This document shows positions 6,478 through 9,718 of a stretch of DNA of 9,718 nucleotides, one piece after another. Source of the DNA: an uncultured Acidimicrobiales bacterium. Its GTDB lineage: Bacteria; Actinomycetota; Acidimicrobiia; Acidimicrobiales; SZUA-35. Numbering within the stretch: the stretch's first letter is position 1; every line of letters starts with the position of its first letter. The DNA lies in assembly GCA_938028175.1 (NCBI GenBank), contig CALJAE010000172.1:1-9718 (forward strand), read 5' to 3'. The translations under genes and the position numbers were made by a program. The notes below the pieces were generated by a model. The model did no database searches, had not been told where the DNA came from, and saw only the letters and a program-made list of their open reading frames with translations.

Positions 6478-7103
6478 GCGGGTTCTGGAAGAGTTAGCGC
6501 TCCGATAGTTAACTCTGAGACTAAGAATGAACCATCGGCTTGTTCTTCAACTCTTAAATCGATGAATGCGCCGTCTAGTCTCGGAATACCGTTAACGCCG
6601 GTAGTACTACGGTTACATGAAACCTGATAAAACTCGAACCTAACTTCATTAGCGATAGCGGGAATGACAGTCACGATATCATCGCCAGGCTGGCGAATAG
6701 TCGGTATTGCAGCATGCAAGTCATCAGTAATCAAAGGCAACAAACGATCGGCCAGATCGACATTAGTCTCGGCTCTATTAGGCCTAGCATAAAATGCACA
6801 ACCAACAGCCAAAGCAACTTCGTCCGGATTAGAACTGTCAACCAAAGTTAGATCGAGATCTAAGTTTTCAGAGTCCAAGCCTTCACCTGGTGGAATCTCA
6901 TCAGGTGCGATATCAGTAGGCTCGACGGACACAGTCGTTAATGGAGGAACTGTTTCAATTGGAGGAACGGTTTCGACTGGAGCAATCGTTTCAACTGTCG
7001 GATTGGTAGTAGTCGTTATGGCAGGATCATCGTTGCCGGCTAACAATGAGCAAGAAGAAAGTCCAAACGTAAGCACTACTATAAGAATGATCTTTAGTTT
7101 CAT
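6474..7103 (-). CDS. Small exported lipoprotein with Thr/Pro linker
   Basis: The protein has 209 residues. Residues 1-17 are a lipoprotein signal (MKLK, then a hydrophobic core) with lipobox LSSC, so C18 would be lipidated and the protein attached to the outer face of the membrane. Residues about 28-75 are a Thr/Pro/Val/Glu-rich spacer containing ETVPP-type repeats. Residues about 88-209 form one folded domain with two cysteines (C102, C163) that may pair; it starts NPDEVALAVGCAFYARP, and its helix-then-sheet pattern suggests an NTF2-like shape, a weak guess. I do not recognise a named family. GGGAGG six bases before ATG 7103 fixes the start. The gene begins two bases after the stop of the wall hydrolase, so the two are probably co-translated and may act together at the wall. 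Its last four bases overlap the sulfotransferase gene. Confidence 0.8.
   Translation of the reverse strand: MKLKIILIVVLTFGLSSCSLLAGNDDPAITTTTNPTVETIAPVETVPPIETVPPLTTVSVEPTDIAPDEIPPGEGLDSENLDLDLTLVDSSNPDEVALAVGCAFYARPNRAETNVDLADRLLPLITDDLHAAIPTIRQPGDDIVTVIPAIANEVRFEFYQVSCNRSTTGVNGIPRLDGAFIDLRVEEQADGSFLVSELTIGALTLPEPA
6943..6996 (-). repeat. Three 18-bp tandem repeats in the lipoprotein linker
   Basis: Units 6943-6960, 6961-6978 and 6979-6996 each begin GGAG on the plus strand and share the core GTTTC with a few substitutions. On the coding strand each encodes a six-residue unit of the type ETVPPI / ETIAPV. This is an in-frame minisatellite that can change linker length without breaking the gene. 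Confidence 0.75.
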
Positions 7104-7105
7104 TG

Positions 7106-8167
7106 CTACCCTCCCGTTGTTGACCAATGCCAAGCCTCAGATGGCAAGTTAATAAGACCATAGTTAGCTGCATTGGCTTCTAACCATCGGTAGCAAGTAT
7201 TAGAACGATTACTTATTGGGCCACCGGTTTGAGCACACCTAAAGTCAACTGCTAAACCTGACTCATGGAACGATGAACCTGGGCGAGCAGTTGGAACTCG
7301 ACAACTACTAGAACCTGACCATTGTGTTGGGTCCTCACCATCAAAGTGGGTCCACCCATCTGGGCAGCCATTCTCTCTTCGCAGTTCGTGCTGACGTTGA
7401 TGACTTCTCCAACCCCATCCACCAAAATCAATGCCGTCTTGAGCTGCATCGTCAATTAGAGCCTGAACCGCTGGAGCAATCGATGCATCTACAGTCATAT
7501 TTGCGCCGAACCTGGTTTGTATCTCCACTAGATCACCGGTCGCTGCACCAAAAGTTGGGCTACATTCCACACTTTGACCCGTCAAGGTTTGATGAATCCT
7601 TTGTGCAAATGGCAATTGTGGGGCGTACTCGTTGGCGAAGCTTGATTTCTGGACACTTTGAGCGGCGACGCCGGGTTCTAAATCTTGCCAACCATCAATT
7701 CTTATTAGCCCCTCGAAGCCATCTTTACCCTCGTAGAACAGTGTTGAGGCTATGACTGGATCAGTTAATTCTTCGACGGTTCCCCAACCATCGACCTCTT
7801 GCCCATTGATAACAAGTCGAGTTTGTTGCTGAAACAAGCCAACACTATTCCCATCAAAATCTCCAGCAGCAAATAGCTCCGGGTCGAAACGACCACCACG
7901 ATTACGCAACTGATCTTCTTGAATTGCGGTCATGATCGCAATAACTTGTCCCTCAGCAGGTATGCCAAGGTCTTGACCGACTCCGGCAATTATTGCTGCA
8001 TTATCAAGCTGTTCTTGAGTAAGCGTTGAACCCTGGCTACTAAAGGTATCGCCAACAGTTATTGGCCCGCAGACAGAAGCGCCCACTTGGGAAGTGCCAA
8101 CAAGGCCAAGCGGGATAAGGATCATGAAAAACATGAACACTACAGTTCCACCTAAAAGTTTTTTCAT
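7106..8167 (-). CDS. Exported two-domain wall hydrolase: lysozyme-like plus VanY/M15B carboxypeptidase
   Basis: The protein has 353 residues. KK plus a hydrophobic stretch (7-24) followed by VGAS is a signal peptide or anchor. Residues about 50-195 form a lysozyme/transglycosylase-like module: AIQEDQLRN with the candidate catalytic E84, then GLFQQQ (110-115) resembling the SLT 'GLMQ' box, then GWGTVEELTDP, and AAQSVQKSSFANEYA (168-182). The last block recurs in actinobacterial wall hydrolases fused to NlpC/P60 or M23. Residues about 215-353 are a VanY-type D,D- or L,D-carboxypeptidase: SSFHESGLAVDF gives zinc ligands H301 and D308, and EAWHW gives catalytic E344 and ligand H347. C268, C289, C311 and C325 could form disulfides outside the cell. 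Both active sites look complete, so it may cut both glycan strands and stem peptides. The lipoprotein gene follows at two bases; a divergent PilM-like gene lies 213 bp upstream. Confidence 0.85.
   Translation of the reverse strand: MKKLLGGTVVFMFFMILIPLGLVGTSQVGASVCGPITVGDTFSSQGSTLTQEQLDNAAIIAGVGQDLGIPAEGQVIAIMTAIQEDQLRNRGGRFDPELFAAGDFDGNSVGLFQQQTRLVINGQEVDGWGTVEELTDPVIASTLFYEGKDGFEGLIRIDGWQDLEPGVAAQSVQKSSFANEYAPQLPFAQRIHQTLTGQSVECSPTFGAATGDLVEIQTRFGANMTVDASIAPAVQALIDDAAQDGIDFGGWGWRSHQRQHELRRENGCPDGWTHFDGEDPTQWSGSSSCRVPTARPGSSFHESGLAVDFRCAQTGGPISNRSNTCYRWLEANAANYGLINLPSEAWHWSTTGG
7110..7115 (-). promoter_or_regulatory. Shine-Dalgarno GGGAGG for the lipoprotein
   Basis: Read on the minus strand, GGGAGG overlaps the last codons of the wall-hydrolase gene and lies six bases before ATG 7103. 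It excludes an upstream TTG at 7133, whose extra residues would spoil the lipoprotein signal, and it points to coupled translation. Confidence 0.75.
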
Positions 8168-8219
8168 AGACAGCCCGCCTCGTCTATTGGATCCGCCACT
8201 ACTAATGTTATCAGCCGAT

Positions 8220-8238
8220 AGCCCCTATGAATAGGGCT
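8220..8238. other. Hairpin in the divergent region
   Basis: AGCCC pairs with GGGCT and, after one bulged C, TAT pairs with ATA around a minimal loop. No T-tract follows on either strand. It lies 53 bp before the wall-hydrolase start, in the position of a leader structure or operator. Confidence 0.3.
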
Positions 8239-8315
8239 CCTAAGGCCTGATTCTGACAAAAAATGTTGAGTTCCGGTTGAGAAATTTCTGTATTTAGGCC
8301 ACCATCTTTAACACA

Positions 8316-8345
8316 TAGGTAGAACGAACTAGTAATCGTTACCTA
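8316..8345. promoter_or_regulatory. Concentric dyad, possible operator
   Basis: TAGGTA and TACCTA lie exactly symmetrically, six bases on either side of the palindrome ACTAGT, and ACGA/TCGT form a further pair one base off centre. Spacing and symmetry suit a dimeric repressor. It overlaps the TTTAAC/TAGTAA promoter candidate for the downstream gene. Confidence 0.35.
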
Positions 8346-8380
8346 AACCCTATTAATACCGCCTAAATAGAAAGCCGTTT

Positions 8381-9568
8381 ATGAGTATTGCAGGCAGCTG
8401 CATAGGAATCGAGATAGCTCAAGAAACTGTCAGAGCTGTCATTCTAAATAACACCGCCGAGAAGATTATTGGCTACGCCGAGGTAAAAAGGTCCTCTAGG
8501 CCCGAAAATCCGTTTGGGCGGCTATCAATTGAAATTGCCTCTCTCTGGAGCAAGTTGCCCGAAAAGTTCACCGGCAATGTACGAGTATCTGCTGCTTTCG
8601 GCGACTCTGAAACTGGTGTTCGTTCTGGTCATGACACAGGCCAATGGCTCTCTGACCTTGAACAAGAAACTAACGCCGACTTCAGCAAAGTCAGCCTTGG
8701 AGATGCAATCGCTTACGCCCGCTCAGATGTCTTGGCTTCTTACCAAAGGATTTTTACTGAAAACGAAATCCCACTTGAACGACTAGAACTAGCACCTCAA
8801 GCAGCTGCCAGAGTAATCGACTCCCCTGGCCCAGTCAGCGGCTCTATCGTGTCAGGAGTTGGCTGGCAGTTCTATATTTCTGAAGGCGACTTGATAAGCG
8901 CCGAGGCGGTCGAAGAGTTAGAGTGCAACACCCTAAAAGTTAAGACTGCTACGCCCGCAACAACGCTTGATCTCGAATACCTTCACACGCTTAACGTAAG
9001 CCAAGGGCTACTAGACACTTTTGATATCGAAAGACTAGACCTAGCTGTTTCTATTGGGACAGCTAAAGGACTAGTAACGAACGAACCACACTTTAGGGCG
9101 GCGACCCCCAACTATCTAATAAAGACGTTAGATGATTGTGCAGAAACAAAAGAACACAACTTTGTGATTGATCTGACTGAACCAATCCAAATTGATCTTT
9201 ACGATGAAGAAGCACTACAAACTGCACAGATGAGCAGATTTGAACAGTCAGCCCAGTCATCTGCAGATGCTTTCTCCTTGACTACTCCTTCGATTCTTTC
9301 AGACGGCTGGAACTCGGGAATACCGACACCTCTAACTGCACCCTCATACCCAGGCGAAGGATACGCCTTGGCTGCTTCACGCCAAGCTGCTTCTCAGCCA
9401 CCATTTCCATTCCCGGCTAAAAAGAAACTGAGCCTCTGGAATCGAATCCTCAAGGGAATTGGTATCGCCACTATTGCTGTACTGGCTTTGTTGGGTATCT
9501 ACTTTGTTCTTACAGAAACTACGATGTTGCAAAGCCTGGGGGCTTTGATCCAAAGCACGGAGATTTAG
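8381..9568 (+). CDS. PilM/FtsA-like actin-fold protein with C-terminal membrane anchor
   Basis: The protein has 395 residues. The N-terminus CIGIEIAQETVRAVIL (7-22) resembles the phosphate-1 strand-loop-strand of PilM/FtsA (usually GIDIGxxxVRAVxL), but Asp and Gly of the loop are replaced by Glu and Ala. Residues about 120-147 (YQRIFTENEIPLERLELAPQ) look like the PilM segment between its two subdomains. The following GSIVSGVGWQFYISEGDLIS sits where phosphate-2 would be, without its Asp. Residues about 280-345 are a Ser/Ala/Gln/Pro-rich linker, KKK and basic residues follow, and 359-377 is a single hydrophobic helix with about 18 residues beyond it. By charge, the large domain is in the cytoplasm and the protein is tail-anchored. 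ATP binding is doubtful. No pilus gene is seen nearby. The fold assignment rests on motif resemblance only. Confidence 0.5.
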   Translation: MSIAGSCIGIEIAQETVRAVILNNTAEKIIGYAEVKRSSRPENPFGRLSIEIASLWSKLPEKFTGNVRVSAAFGDSETGVRSGHDTGQWLSDLEQETNADFSKVSLGDAIAYARSDVLASYQRIFTENEIPLERLELAPQAAARVIDSPGPVSGSIVSGVGWQFYISEGDLISAEAVEELECNTLKVKTATPATTLDLEYLHTLNVSQGLLDTFDIERLDLAVSIGTAKGLVTNEPHFRAATPNYLIKTLDDCAETKEHNFVIDLTEPIQIDLYDEEALQTAQMSRFEQSAQSSADAFSLTTPSILSDGWNSGIPTPLTAPSYPGEGYALAASRQAASQPPFPFPAKKKLSLWNRILKGIGIATIAVLALLGIYFVLTETTMLQSLGALIQSTEI

Positions 9569-9718
9569 ACTTCGAACTCTAGAACAGCTTTTTCGAAGAA
9601 CTCTTTGGGTTCGTCCGGATTGTCTTTGTGAAGCTGATTTATGTGCTTCATGATCTTTCCGACAGTCGGACCTTCTTCTATGGAGAGTAACTGCATGACA
9701 TCGCCACCGTTTATTGGT
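9565..9718 (-). CDS. C-terminus of a CCA tRNA nucleotidyltransferase / poly(A) polymerase-like protein
   Basis: Not listed as a long open frame because it runs off the window. Reading leftward from base 9717, 50 codons end at TAA (9565-9567). They begin PINGGDVMQLLSIEEGPTVG, matching the C-terminal 'l.G.dlm..lgi.pGP.vG.il' helix pair of CCA-adding enzymes, which add or repair the 3'-CCA end of tRNA. A KIMKHINQLHKDNPDEP helix and a short acidic tail follow. The catalytic head and any HD domain lie outside the window. The stop overlaps that of the PilM-like gene by 4 bp. Confidence 0.6.
   Translation of the reverse strand, partial: PINGGDVMQLLSIEEGPTVGKIMKHINQLHKDNPDEPKEFFEKAVLEFEV

Larger units (their letters stand above)
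8168..8380. promoter_or_regulatory. Divergent intergenic region with likely promoters
   Basis: This 213-bp stretch is the longest gene-free part of the window and must hold promoters for the wall hydrolase (leftward) and the PilM-like gene (rightward). AT-rich plus-strand candidates are TTTAAC with TAGTAA 17 bp apart (about 8308-8335) and TATTAAT near 8350. The leftward promoter may use TAACAT (read on the minus strand, about 8205-8210). AGAAAG near 8370 is the rightward ribosome-binding site. It contains two dyads listed separately; no RNA gene is visible. Confidence 0.45.

Noticed and set aside
7104..7133. TTG at 7133 as start of the lipoprotein
   Set aside because: It would add ten residues before a perfect lipoprotein signal; GGGAGG is placed for the ATG at 7103.
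7324..7755. Open plus-strand frame of 143 codons opposite the wall hydrolase
   Set aside because: It lies wholly antisense to a gene with clear VanY and lysozyme-like motifs and shows no recognisable protein features.

Overview
The window looks like a piece of a compact, medium-GC (somewhat below 50 % by eye) actinobacterial chromosome, most likely an uncultivated, probably aquatic, member of the Acidimicrobiia. This placement is an inference. It rests on a DUF3499-type zinc protein (an actinobacterial family), exported proteins with Thr/Ser/Pro-rich linkers, and an actinobacterial-style lysozyme-like wall-hydrolase module. No rRNA, tRNA, CRISPR array or insertion sequence is visible. No gene-free stretch exceeds about 215 bases.

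Layout. Genes run in short alternating blocks. (1) Bases 2-2827, plus strand: the 3' part of prmA (ribosomal protein L11 methyltransferase), a strongly shortened GcvT-like protein, and a membrane-anchored GH16 glucanase-like protein. (2) Bases 2817-4513, minus strand: a DUF3499-type zinc protein, then an alpha/beta-hydrolase-OsmC fusion. (3) Bases 4613-6477, plus strand: two sulfotransferases of different families whose stop and start codons overlap (TAATG). (4) Bases 6474-8167, minus strand: an exported two-domain peptidoglycan hydrolase (lysozyme-like plus VanY/M15B), followed two bases later by a small lipoprotein. (5) Bases 8381-9568, plus strand: a PilM/FtsA-like actin-fold protein with a C-terminal membrane anchor. 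(6) Bases 9565-9718, minus strand: the last 50 codons of what looks like a CCA tRNA nucleotidyltransferase. All three convergent gene pairs overlap at their stop codons (11, 4 and 4 bp), so none has room for a conventional terminator between the genes.

How the genes may work together. Much of the window concerns the cell surface: a glucan-active enzyme tethered outside the membrane, two PAPS-dependent sulfotransferases that probably modify a glycan or lipid, and a wall-cleaving enzyme with a co-translated lipoprotein. The rest is housekeeping (L11 methylation, tRNA 3'-end synthesis) or stress-related (OsmC fusion). I see no phage, defence or mobile system.

The points most worth following up are the GcvT homologue that lacks two segments, including the catalytic Asp region, the degenerate tail-anchored PilM-like protein behind a divergent region with a concentric dyad, the two-domain wall hydrolase with its lipoprotein partner, and the coupled sulfotransferase pair.
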